Shown here piece by piece: positions 37,503-50,677 of a DNA stretch of 64,000 nucleotides. The position numbers were made by a program, and so were the translations under genes. The stretch's first letter is position 1. The number at the start of each line of letters is the position of its first letter. The DNA is from Carallia brachiata (lineage: Eukaryota; Streptophyta; Magnoliopsida; Malpighiales; Rhizophoraceae): positions 2,329,476 to 2,393,475 of the forward strand of contig JADCRB010000162.1 in NCBI GenBank assembly GCA_021464245.1. Direction: 5' to 3'. Below the pieces are notes generated by a model. That model was not told the origin of the DNA. It saw only the letters and a program-made list of their open reading frames with translations, and did no database searches.

Positions 37503-40125
37503 TTGGCAGAGGATAAGCATTGGCAGGCAACTTGGGGGTTGACTCTTTGATAGGGTAAAAAAAGATCAACAAAACGTTTACATAATTGGTTGCCACAGAT
37601 AATTGACGTGTCTTTTTGGTAACTTTCTGGTTGAAAAATGGATTCTTTTATGATGTTGATCTCTCTTTGTTGATCATTGCAGAAACATTGGAAAAGCATG
37701 CAGGAAGAAGAAAAAAAGTCCTCTAGCTGTATAGCCAAAAAAATCCAATACCCACAAGGAAGAAAAAGATGCGATCGCCATCATCATCATCATCATCCAT
37801 ACATACTTATTAACAATGGAATACATAGCGCATACATAGAAAAAGACGTGAAAATTATATGTTGGGGTGATTTTTACTTTTACCTCGCAATGTACCCTCT
37901 CTGTAGCCTGTAGGTGTGTGTGTGTGTGCTGGACCACACAGCAAATAGAAGAAAAAGTAGATAAAGGGCCTAGTAGTCCCTATATTTATCTTTCTGTAAT
38001 TTTTGGTGGATCTGCTTTTGTTTCCATTTTATCCTCCTTGTGAGGTGAAAAAAAGTGAAAAAACACTGCATAGAAATCAAAGTACGTATACTTTTATGAC
38101 ATTTTTGTGTACAGAAATAGATCCAATCAAGACCCACCAACAAGTTTAAAGTTTCTGTAGCAAAAAATGTAATTACTATGTCAGTACCACTTTGAAGACT
38201 GTAAAAAACGTGGGAATGCAAATGCAATGCAATGACTTGATTGGAGGGAAAAGGGCTGTCTTTCTGCAACTTTTCCGGGTAACGTTACTATATTTACAGT
38301 ATCTGTCATGTCATCCGTTTAAGCGTTTCATACTTTCGCGGTTAAGTATTGAGATTATGTTTTTAAAAAATTATTTAAAAAAATAATCAAATAATTATAA
38401 TATTTTTTATTTTTAATAATAAATAGTAAATTTAATATAATCCCTTGATTTTTTATAAAATTCAAATTTTTACGTTTTTTTTTACGTAGATTTTGTTTTT
38501 TCACTAATTTAACTACACAAGCTGTTCATCCATTAAGAATTTTGAGACAATAAGACAATAAAAGAAAGAAAAATTGAAAAAAAGAAAAGATGTTCTTGTT
38601 TTTCTCCCATGTGATTAAAGACTTTACTTTAGGGGAATCTTTTTGTCTCATTTTGTGGTTTCTTTCGGGTGGACATGAATGGCTGAGGGCCACTTGCTCA
38701 CATGGGTTTCTGACACCCTACATCAATGGTATCCGGGTACTATGCACTTCTTTCACTTTCAGTCTTTAAACTTTGTTCCAGATTTTAAACACAAAATACG
38801 TGTCGGGTACGTAATCGTAAGTACGTAATAAATTATAATAATTTAAATTATTAAATTATAAAAATTATTAAATATTTTTAAATTAATTATATATATATTA
38901 TATACTTCACAAAATATATTTACGTAATATTATCTGAATTTTTCACTTTTTATAAATGACCTTATTTTGTGCCAGGCGTACACGTGCTCTAGATTTTTTG
39001 GTTCTCAACGATCGCATCGCAGACCCCCCACAGTCAAAGACCCAAAACGAACCCTGCAATTTTCCCATTTTTCGTGCAACTTTGGTTAATCAACAATCAA
39101 TAAAGGTCGTTCAATGATAAGAGTTGTTCCCCACTTTTTTTTCCCAGTATAATAAGTTAATAATTTTATTCTATATCAATTTATTTCATTAATAATATTT
39201 ATTAATTTTATTATTTTTTAATAAAATTAATTTATAATTAATATTATTTAAATATTATTTTAATTTTTTTATTCAAGTGAACTCTACTTTTTTTATAGTA
39301 TAAGATTATAAATAAATTACACCTACTTAAAAAATAAAGTTAAAATATAATTTTTTTAATTATTTATATTTTAATTGCTTCAACTTAAATTTTTTTATTT
39401 ATTTGTATTTGACTTTGGGTTAACTTGTTCACTCTATTTCAAATTTAAAAACCTCTTAACTAATTGCACAGAATAGAACTATGACCCCAAAAACGAATCG
39501 AGCTAATATTGTCCGTTCATTCATCCATTTGAGAAATCATTTATCGGTTCACCTATGGCTATATAACGAAAGCCTCCACCAGATTTCTTATATACGCCAT
39601 TAGCCTTTTATGGGGAGTTCAGATGTCAATAAAATCATGAATCCTTACAAGTAGTCCCTAACATGCATGCAATTTAGAGGGTTTTTTTTTTTTCTTCCTA
39701 TCATTCATTAATATAAAAATAAGATTATATAACTGCATTTAAGTAATAACAAATACCAATGTAATTTTATTTAATAATATATGATAGTTTATTTTTTTTA
39801 AAATAAATTTAACAATCTAATCGTTATATTATTTGTTATTATTTTAAAAATTACTTTTGTGAAGAAATTTTTTTTTTCTTAATGTAAATAGCCTACATAT
39901 GTTATTATGTCAAGTGTGATGTCCAAATCATAACTTTTTTCCTGTTGTGGGTGAAGTCCGGAGCATTTGGCCAGGAATTGAAGGTTTTTGACTTATGAGT
40001 GAGGCTAGTGGATATTTTACAATAATAATAGGCAATGTTGGTGACGCGAACCAGCCTACTTCTAAATGGTTTGTGTCTTCCAAAGTTTTATTAAAGCGTG
40101 ATTAGTGGGTTTTGTTTTTGTGGGG

Positions 40126-40159
<34 letters not shown>

Positions 40160-43100
40160 CTGGTGGCGCTTGCACCTATGGATCTAAGAAGATTTTCAGG
40201 GAAGACTTTGCTTGAAGTAGGGCATGCCCTTAAATTAACTTACTTTTTTTTTTTTTAACTCTGTATGTACTAAAAGTTAGAACTCAATTACTAAAATTAA
40301 AATTTTAGTTGTTCTAGAGATACTTTACACATTTTAAATTAATTAATGCTACACTTGGATGTAGAAAAAATTTACTTCAATCTAATGATAATCTACATAT
40401 TAGTAATGTACTTTTTTTTTAAATAAAAAAAAACTCAATTGTTCTATCATTAAACCATTTAGTAGTTAATGACTTAATTTAATTTAATGGATATTCTCTT
40501 TAGCATCTAATTTAAAGTTCGAGGTATCTTGCTTGCATAATTTAAGTTTTCCTTTTAGAATGCATGATGCTCTTCAATTACATCAATAGGCTAAATTTGC
40601 CAAAGTATTTTTTTAAAGGAAAAAAAAGATGTTCAGGGATGTAGCTGTCATAGTATCTGTGTAAATCTTCAGTATTGACTCATATATATATTACCGATTT
40701 GATTAAATATTAAAAAATTTGTTCATACATGACATAATTAAGTCTGATCATAGAAAAGATTCATGACACGTATGGTGCAACCTCAAATTAACGAATCATG
40801 GTCATCAAAGATTTATAGTTGTTAATGCGAAAAGGTACCACGGCAAAACATCATCAAGAAATGAAGTGCACGAAAAAGACCATTATTGGCTTTTTTTAAT
40901 CAACAGCAATAATGACCCAAAGATTCTTTTTTTTTTTTTGATGACATAGGATAAAAAAAGAAAGAAAACCCCAAAGATTCTTTACTAAGCCATTATATTT
41001 ACAATTGCTTTTTGTGATAAAGCGCGACCTTCAATCATGACGAAATATTATTTTTTTTTAGGTACAATATAATTGATTGGGAGTGAAAATATACTTTATA
41101 AGCAAGATATAAAATTTAAATTTACAGGTCTATTTAATTTATATGTTGATATTATTATTATTAATTGTTATTATTGATTATTGATGTTATTGTTACTGAT
41201 TGTTAAAAAAATTAATAAATTATTTGATTAATTTTGTATTTATTGTGACTGTTGAATAATTAAATAATTGGTATAAACATTTAACTTACATTAATATATT
41301 ATATTAACAAAATTATCTTTATATTTTATAATTTTTATTTTTAGAATAAATATTTTCTAAATAATATTGAAAATTTTGTCACTTAATTTTTAGTTTTTTC
41401 AAAAAAATATTAATGTTTATTAGATAATAAAAACTATAATGTTTGAAATATTTTTTAAAGTATCAATATTAATGAAAATTTGAAGTGAAAAAATATTTAA
41501 AAATTATTAAAAAATGAAAGTGTTACGTTTATATAAATATTGATAAAGTTGAGTAACAACTAATAAATCATATTTAAGTGGTAAGTGAAAAACTAATAAA
41601 TTTGTGTATATATTGTTTGAGGGTATTTTAATCTATATAAATTATTATTAATATTAAAAACTAAAAAGTAGTTTAAAAAATAGTAAAAAGTAATATTAAG
41701 TTACTTTTTAATCAGCTACTTTTAAGATATCGTATAAAAAAGTAAGTATATTCAAACAGTAACTTTAAAAAGTAACCAATCACTCATCTCTACTTTTTAA
41801 AAATGAGATGTAAATACACCTTTTTAAAAACTAACTCAAATACTCTAAATGTTATCTCAAATTTTTAACTTGAGTGACCGTTAAACTATATTGGGTAGTT
41901 CAAAAAGTCTCATTTTTAATGTTAAAATCTTAGACAATTAACAACTCCAACGTATTTGTGACCCAAAATTTTCGTATGTCATTTCCATTCATAGCCCAAC
42001 TTAGCAAGCCTAATCCAAGACATTGAGATTTCTCTAAGCCCAAAAGTTTCATCTTTCCCTAACAAAAAGTTGCTTAGCAAAAATCGAGTTACCGAGAAAA
42101 TTCAATTTATTAAAATGGATTAAAATTTTTTTTTATTAAAAAAATTAAAGTTTGAATCTCAATTTTCTTTCTTACTTGCCTGTGTCTTCAATAATAAATT
42201 ATCCTTCACCAAAAAAAAAAAATAAATAGAGTCAAAAGAATTGATGTGTAATTCAATTAAGAGAATTGATGTTCAAATTTCAATCTTTTATCCTCATTTG
42301 CCTCCCTATTCAATAAGGGGCATCATCTTTGCGACAAATAAAAAAAAATAATTCAAGTCAGAAGAGTTTATACGAAATTTATCGATTGATGAATATCTGT
42401 AGTTCATAAAGATCTATAATAAAATTGATTACATGCAACGTATGTACACAATTGGTAGTAAAAAGGAGGAAACACTAATAATTAGATCAGGCATCATGTA
42501 TTCCGATCATATGTGCTAATATACACAACTATTGTCCAACTTCCAGTACTTTTTTCCTAAATAAGAAAATGACGTAAATGTATCACTTAAAGGCTTGTTT
42601 GTTACTTTGCCTACGGATACAGAATAACAAATCAACATCGGTAGCAACAGAACCACAATTACATGGGGTTTATGGGACCAAACAAACAGTCCCTTTCCAT
42701 ATACCACATATGAAAAGAGAGTCAAACTTACTATCAGAGCGTCCCAGCAGGGAAACCAGAGTCAGCCAAAGGACCCTCTGAACCTGAAGTCGTAGAGAGT
42801 TTTAAAACGACCTTCGACCCAACCCGGAAACAGGGAATTTGGATACACTCTGATTTTAATTTAAGGTGCATCTAACCAAGAAATCTGAACCTTCCGAACC
42901 CAGTTTTTCTTGGATCTCACCAATAACCAACGGTCCAGATGTGGGCATCCAGACGAGTTCATTTTTATTAGAGCACCCCCGTGACCCCCCAGCATCAACG
43001 GTTGTGCAAAAACATATATTAGTTTCTTAATTAAAAAAATATTTGATACAATCATTTAGATAGAATTAAAATAAAATTTATATTTTTTAAACAATATGTT

Positions 43101-44531
43101 AATAGTTAGAGTTCATATATATATTAAGTTCAAATTCAAACATAAAAAAAGATGAGATTTAATAAATTTTTTAATCAATAAAAACATAAAATTAATGTTA
43201 TAGACTATTAAATATTTAAATTTTTTTTAAAACATATACAATAAAATATAATTATATAATTGTTTTAGTAATAACAAAAATAGGCAGTGAAGCTCTTCCT
43301 ATTATTTAATTGATTAATCGGTAGCATAATCTTTGTAGAAAGATTACATCACACACCCACAGTACACGCAGTGAAAGGGGGGCTCAGTCAGCAAAACAGT
43401 ACAGACCGTGCAATACAGGCAGTCCATTTTGATAGCCAATAAAGAAGCGAGTGCTGTCCACGCGCCCAAGTGCTCCACGGATTCAAGTCAACAGAAGCTA
43501 CTCTCTTCTCTGGTTTGTTGGTTATCCAAAAAACAAAAAAAATAGTTGATATATGTAAACGACATATCACATTGATCAAATCAACCGACATGTGATTATC
43601 CTTCTCGTTTGTCACTTTTACCCTTCTGATTTCCCCTTTTTTTCATTTTTTTTTATTTTCCCTAAGTAAGAATAACTCTTCTGTTTTTGCTAGTTATAAA
43701 AGAGTATAATTTGTAATTGAGTATAATTTAAATAGTTAAAAATAATAATTATTAATTGTAAAATTTGAAGTTGAATATTAAATTTTACTTACATAATTTT
43801 TCCTCATTTATCACTACTCTAATATTCAAATGAACAAAAAAAAAAAAAAAAGAGTCATTTGAAATAATTCGTTCAATGTGACCAAAATCTATGAAAAATC
43901 TTCTCGATTGGGACAAAATCGACTTTCTTGAAAAGATTTTTGGGGGAGACGCAGAGAGATTAACATCAGTGGACGGTGCATCGTTATGTTCATGCATAGA
44001 AGGACTCCCCAAAATTGACTAAACGGATCAAGGCAAGGGCCTGTTGGCTGTTTGGTCCCCGAAGCTCTTTATGGTACAAACGACCAGTAGAAAGAACTTT
44101 TTTTTTTTTTTTAATAAAATTTTAAATTTAAATTTTGTGTATGAAAAATATAATTAAAATAATTTTTTATAATGAATTCGATATAAATATATTAAATTAA
44201 CCGAAATTTAATATATATTTTTTAAATATCAAAATTTAACAAAAATAAAAATAAAAAGCCCCCAACGTCGGCCCCCCAGGGGGTCGTCTCACTTCAAAGC
44301 CTCTGTTAATTAATCATTTGTTTTGGGCCCTAATTAATACATACAGCGGACGAAAACAACAAAACCCAACAAACAAAATAAAGAAAATAGACAGAACAAT
44401 AACCCAAAAAAACAAACAATTTCAATAGCACTCTTTCTCCCCCCATGTTTCTCACTTCCCCTCTGTTTGTGTGGAAGTAGTGGAGAGGGAAAAAAAAAAA
44501 AAAACCAGACAAGAAGCCTCCCTTCTGTTTC
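37503..44531. other. Seven-kilobase AT-rich spacer between the two CCCH copies
   Basis: After the 3' UTR of the first CCCH gene, which has a (CAT)n run near 37780, the spacer is AT-rich with no supported coding region. It contains a 32-base G run at 40128-40159 and long A/T tracts. A short GC-richer segment at 42.7-43.0 kb has no gene. The leader of the second CCCH copy ends the spacer. Confidence 0.55.
40128..40159. repeat. Uninterrupted run of 32 G
   Basis: A homopolymer of 32 guanines, preceded by GGGGTT. Such runs form G-quadruplexes in vitro and are prone to slippage and sequencing error, so its true length is uncertain. Confidence 0.85.
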
Positions 44532-47500
44532 ATGGATCTTTACGAGGCAACAAACGTGCTCTTGTCAAAGATCAAAACTTTAGACCCTGAAAATGCTTCG
44601 AGAATCATGGGTTGCATTCTCTTGCAAGGGCTCAGCGACTCAGATTTACTACGCTTGGCCTTTGGCCCGGATACCCTTTTGCAGAATCTGATTATCACCG
44701 CCAAAACCCAGTTAGGACTTTTAACAAACAGCTTATCTTCATCGTCCTCTTCTTCTACGCCGTCTTCTCCTTCGCCGCTAAACCCCATATCAAGACCCAG
44801 TAACTGCAACAACCCATTTTCCCAATCTTCCCCTAGAGATGCCGGCGGCGGTGGTGGTTCTTTCGCCGATTTCGGGAAAAACCAGTCTCCGCCGGCCAGA
44901 GCCGTTTCTGGGTTGCTAAACAACGGCATTACCAACGTTATTAACCGTTGTATAAGCCCAAAGGCGAGCCCTTTCTTGTCGTACGACAATATACGCGCTG
45001 GGTCAGCGTTGGTGCCGCCGTTTTCCGAGAATGGTGGCCGTGGTAGTGATAGTAGTAACGCTAATGGCGACTTCTTGACGAGTGTCGGTTAGATGAGTAT
45101 CTGTCTTTTCTCGACGATTCTTCTTCAACCAAAGACGAATTTACGGACCTGAGCTCTCAATTTTCTGGCAATTTAGGCGATAATGGGGACACCCTTTTGC
45201 ACAGAGAAGGTTCTCCGAGAGTGATGCGTCCTTTGGAACCGAAGACGAGAGTTTCGGACTTGGTTATAGGCCTTGTATGTACTTTGCTAAAGGTTATTGC
45301 AAGAATGGGGACAATTGCAAGTTTGTTCACGGCGGCTTTGATGGAGATAACGTTGTTGAGGTTAATGTGGGTGGTGGTTGTGGAGCTACTAGGGGTTCGC
45401 CGAGGGAAATGGGGGGCTTTTTTCTTCAGCAGCAGGAAGAGATGATGAGAATGAAGGCAGTGCAGCTGAAGCAACAATTGGCTTACAATAAGTACATGGA
45501 TTTTCTGTTGCAACGACGGAATAATCCCCAGAGGTATGTTGGAGATAGCCCTTTTTCCTCTTTTAGCATGTTGTAAGTGGTGTTGTATAATATTTCACTT
45601 TTTTTTAATTTCAGTTTTTTTAGTCATTGGAGTTCAGTTTTGGTTTGGACCTTTAATTTTAGTTTGGGGACATTATGGTCTACCTGAGGAATCCATTATT
45701 TCTGTGGAGTATGATGTGTAAATCTATCTTTCTAAATTTGTTTGTTAGATGGGTTTTTGGTTTGTGATTGGTTATCCTTGTTTTGGATGGAGTGTTTTAG
45801 AGATTACCCATTTGAGTTTTGCCTTTCCCATTGACGTGAAATGTAGACACATAGCCATTAAAGTCAGCTCATTTTCGATCAATGAATTGGTAGTTGATTT
45901 GTCATTAGCATGCGAAAATCTATGCAAAGTACTGTAGCTTTGGTAACATGGATTCTTTCTGACAGCAAGAAAATTAGGCCCAGAGTTATCTTCTACGAGA
46001 TAACTTTTTGGCTAACTGGGGGGGTTAACTTTTTGGCTAACTGGGGGAACCTTTTTTTTCCCCACTTTGGCCTCAGATTGATTCAAATTTGGGTCTTATT
46101 TGGGTGGCGTTTGGGTGAACTGGGGGAAACGACTAGACATAGATGAGCATAGGTCATAGTGATGTGACTCCCCCTGCCTTTTTTGAATGGCATTGGGTGG
46201 TTGTCCTCTAAATTTGAGGCTTTGATGCATTGCAGATTTGGGGCAGCAGCAATTATGGGTGACGAATTCCACAAGTTTTGCCAATTCCACCTGAAAGGAA
46301 TGACCTTTTGGCAATGGGAAATGCAGAAAAGGCAAACTCAGCTGCAAGACAGATATACTTGACATTTCCGGCGATAGCACTTTCAAAGATGAAGACGTGT
46401 CTAATTATTTCAGGTAAACCACCTGTATTCCCTTTGCTATGATGAAAGTTCCTACAGCTTACAGGTATGACTGTTAATAGCCTTTAGGCAGACTGTTGTC
46501 TTCAACCATTGTTTTGGTTTGAGCTTTGTCTATTGTCTCTAGGCATCAGTCCATTCCTTGACTATTTAAAGTGACCAGACTTGCCCTGTGTTCAGGGAGT
46601 TCAATTCAAGTGTTCCTCTTGCATACATAAAATCCGCTCTTGGCACTGTTACTATCTTTCAGTATTTCCAGGTCCTTAGCCTCGTCAATCTTCTGGCTGC
46701 CTTAGCAGGGGTCTGCTGGGCTACTGCAGAGCAGCATTCCCAATTCTTTTTCCAGCCTCTATCAGTGTTTTGGTTATCTGCTATCGCAGGGACAGACCAA
46801 GTGCACAGCATTCCGAAATCAAACTCTTAGTTTTTGATCCTCGGTTAGGAGAATTCTTTTGTTGGTAGAAGCATTTGAAACCCCCTTTTCTCAGTCTTAC
46901 AAGGCATGATAATTGGAACGTGCCAAACACTTGTTGTACACTAGCTTACAACAGATATAAAGTTTCTTCACTTATTTTGCTTATGAGGATGGTGATGATT
47001 GGGTAGCTTAATCTGTCTGCCGGAGCCAGAGTTATCTCTGGTTCTTTCTTTTAAGTAAGACACCTGCTAGTAACTATTCTCGGTGACGTTTTGTTTATTT
47101 TTGTTGCCTTGTATATAGTTGCTGATGTTTTAGGACACCTGATTTTTGTTGCATTATGTCACTTGCATTGCTGTGTCCCTTGAATATTTGCTGCAATGTC
47201 ATTAGTCTAATAAAGGGCTCATGTTCTAAAGTAATGCTGAAAATGTACAAGTGCCAACAGATGTAACTTGTATCTTGAGTTCTTTTAACTAGCTGTGTAG
47301 ACCTAATTATTTCATTTTGGCAGCACTTTTGGACCAGTTCAAGATGTAAGAATTCCTTACCAGCAGAAGCGAATGTTTGGGTTTGTTACATTTGTTCATC
47401 CAGAGACTGTGAAGATTATATTGGCCCGTGGGAACCCTCATTTTATCTGCGATTCTCGCGTGCTTGTTAAGCCATACAAAGAAAAAGGAAAAGTTGCAAA

Positions 47501-48681
47501 TGAGTATGACTTCTTTTCCCTATTGTTTACTTTTTTCCTGTCAACCTATTGCAGCAGCAAGGTTTCTCATATTGGGGGAACAAACAGCAGGAGACAACTG
47601 CATGTGCAGCAACAGCTGTTGGAGAGGGGGAATTTCTCACCTGGTTCAAGCCCTTCGGGGCTTGATCCCAGGGAGCTGTATGATGTTCACCTTGGTAAGC
47701 ACATGTAAAGAATGTGTATATGATTTTCCATGATATTTCATTAAATATCCAAAAACGTTTCTCATTTCTGTTTTCTTTTTCATCAGATAAAACATTTTTT
47801 TTAATTCTGTTCTTGAATCCTTCTTCTGCTCTTAGGAACGAGACTGCTTTATAGTAATCAGGAGATGATGCTGAGAAGGAAGTTGGAGGAGCAGGCTGAG
47901 CTGCAGCAAGCCATTGAGCTTCAGGGGAGAAGGTTGATTAACTTGCAACTACCAGACATTAGAGGAGATTACATAAACCGTCACCAGCGTAGTCTGTCTG
48001 TTGGTGCTCCCATATCCCTACCAACGCATACTGCTGTCAAGCAAAATGTGTTTCTTACTTCTGATGGCAAGAATCAGGAAGTTCAAGGTTTGCCAATCAT
48101 TGAAATATTTCGAGTAGCTACATGGCATGTATATCATACACTGTAGGTGAAGAAGTTTCACGCTGTTTAATTTGCTTTTTTTTTTTTTTTTTTCCTTTGG
48201 TGGCAGGCAATCGGGATGACTTGGCTGCTGCTCATGCATCTGCTTTTACTGCTGCCGAGAAGAATCTTCAGCAAGAAGTGAATGTTCTTTGCAGTCAGAA
48301 AAATGATACAGTGAATGGAAAAGAGGGGGCCTTCATCTCTGAAACATGTGGTGTTCGTGATGGGTATAGTATTCCTGTTACACAAAGGCTATTTGTCATA
48401 CCGTTTTTACTTTCTGAATTCTGTTACTTAATCCTTTTGCTTTTCTTTTGTTTTATAAACGTGATCCCTTTTTTTTTTTTAACAGCCTTAAGAGCAATGC
48501 GGAGCATGCTCTTCTTCCCGATAATCTATTTGCTTCTCCTACTAAATCATCCGAGAATCAACAGCCCGCCTTCTCTTCAGACTCGGCAGAAGTCAAGGAA
48601 ACCACTGAGTTCTCTGTCATTTCATCTTCTGATAATGAATCATCAGTGCCCATCACTTCTACTGGCAATGGGCCTTCTTAG
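44532..48681 (+). pseudogene. CCCH zinc finger plus RRM protein, second tandem copy with frameshifts
   Basis: The exons (44532-45533, 46236-46413, 47324-47503, 47591-47694, 47836-48087, 48207-48363, 48486-48681) parallel exons 1-7 of the 34.6-kb gene. It starts with the family box LLSKIKTLDPENASRIMG and retains the zinc finger (CMYFAKGYCKNGDNCKFVH), the RRM ([20 protein letters not shown]) and the [16 protein letters not shown] helix. The frame is broken four times, each equivalent to one missing base: near 45075 (followed by a stop at 45090), near 45206, near 46285 and near 46372. Exons 3-7 are in frame. The final conserved block is lost: the frame stops at 48679, and a degenerate last exon is visible near 48846. 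It is either a recent pseudogene or a gene with assembly errors. Confidence 0.8.
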
Positions 48682-50509
48682 CATTTCTATTTTCTAATCA
48701 AGGTGCTGACCAGCTTAAATGCTACATCTCTCTCTCTCTCTCTCTCTCCCTACAATCAATCTTGCCACAGTTGAGAAGCTGATTAACTGTTCAATTTTAG
48801 ATTGTGAAATACATTATATAATCCTGACTTTTTTTCTCTGCAGGTATGTAGGTAACAAAGGTTAGTGTGGCCAGAGGGATTTGACGTTGCTGGGGTAAGA
48901 TAATTGCCCCTTGAGCATTGTGATTAGTCCAGGCCTGCATTCTGCAAATCATTCCTTACTGATGTTTTCCGGTAGAGAAGCACATATAAGAAAGAAAGAT
49001 CCTGTAGATGTATAGCAAAAGTATACCTGCACTGAACGGTAGATCTGTAGAGAATATGTTAGCGAGATTGCAATGATAATCATCATCGTCAATACGATAC
49101 TACTAACTGAAAATGCATGTTATATACATAAGTGAACTGAAGGACTAATTGAAGTAGGGTTTCTTCTGCTGTTCAGTCTTTGCTATTTATTTTCTTGTTT
49201 CCAGGGATTCCTTTTGTTATATTGTATTGTTATTTGTTTCTACGGGTTTAATTTGTCCACATTGAAATTGCCAAAATGGGCAAATTAAAGGCGGATTAAA
49301 ACAAAAATGTGAGATGAAAAGCAGTGGTGAAATTGGGTAATTCTTTTATGTGATCAAGACATATATCCAGGCATTCAGCAGAAATTTTTCTCATTTTTAT
49401 TTCCCCCCCAGGTCCACAAGTAGGGAAAGTGCTACTCTTTGTCACATGGGGGTGGGGTGCTGACATTATGTAAAAGATAGTGCCTAGGGGCAGGGGCCAC
49501 CACGCTCATTTCCTTTTCAGCTCATTGAAATGTTTGTTTTTTTTTATTAATGCTGGATCCTCTGCCCCCTTGCTATACAGTTTTCAACCATCTTTCTGGT
49601 TTGATTGTTTTTTGCATTTTTCCAGTCCAAGGACACTGTGACAATATTCTAGTTGTTACAGGAGATAATTAAAAAAAAAAAAAGTTGCATCAGAATTTTT
49701 TAATTTATTTTTATTTTTATTTTTTCATGAAATGGTATTTGGTTAAGTCAGGCAAGTTTGTAATTTGACTTTGCGACAGAAAGCAACTAAATTTTCCATG
49801 ATTGCATGGTCGCCTCGATTAGCCCCATTCTTGTGCCCTGATTAAGACCCGATAAAGATATATGGATGTTTTCGGACGTGTAGGTCGTTTTTGGATTTTG
49901 GTTGTAATATTTTGTCCAGTGTGTGAAAAAAAAAAAACAAAACAAAACAAAAGCGAAAAGGAAAAAGAACATGTAGGACCACCCTGGTTGATTGTCTTCT
50001 AGCTTTGATTAATCGTGTTGTTGTCGCAAAGTTGCTTTTGGACAATTTTTCTTGCATGATTGTTAAGGTGGAGAATTAATTAATCTAAACCAATTCTTGA
50101 TTATTAGTCAGTATAGTCACTATCTTGTTGATTTGGTTTTTGACCTTTTGGGCAGGTAATAAAATGTAGTTATCTGCCAAATATTTTAGCTATGACACGG
50201 ATTTTTTTTTTTTTTTCATCTTTAAGTAATTGTATCTTTGGGTTGGGCCAACTTATCTTTCGCGTCAGCTTGATGCATTCAAAATTTTATATTAGCATGC
50301 TCTCAACAGCTGTTGAATTTCAGTTGACAAGAAAAGGGAACGCTTTTTCTGACCTACCAAACTAACTCCTGTTGGTATGAATGATAAGTCTTTTTTTGAA
50401 TAATAAAGAAATATGAATAATTAATATTTGCGTACTATATATATATATATTCTCTAAAGCGAGGGACTAGCTCGAATTCACATAACATTTCGTGGCAAGA
50501 GACTCACGA
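48682..50509. other. Intergenic region downstream of the second CCCH copy
   Basis: It begins with the former 3' region, including a (TC)n run at 48728-48750 and the remnant last exon near 48846. Unique and AT-rich sequence with several A and T homopolymers follows. No gene is supported. Confidence 0.55.
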
Positions 50510-50677
50510 ATGTCGTCCAGACTGAAAAGCTTTGGCAGGGGTTCCTCAGAACGCAAGCCACAGCCGAGATTAAGAGCAAGAGATGCCAAACAGTCTGTGA
50601 TCTTTGTTCCTTTTTGCTGTAACTATTCAGTCTCTTTGCATTCTATAAACATAAAGTCACATATTTTAAAACTATAA
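50510..50677 (+). other. Short unrecognised ORF, 55 codons
   Basis: ATG at 50510 opens a basic peptide beginning MSSRLKSFGRGSSERKPQ, and the first 30 or so codons have balanced composition. The rest reads into AT-rich sequence. A GT in KQS|V (near 50598) could be a donor, but no partner exon is evident. It could be a first exon, a gene fragment or chance. No family is recognised. Confidence 0.2.

Noticed and set aside
48122..48697. 191-codon plus-strand frame across the end of the second CCCH copy
   Set aside because: It reads through an intron, and partly in the wrong frame. The real exons 48207-48363 and 48486-48681 are defined by similarity to the intact paralogue and by splice sites.
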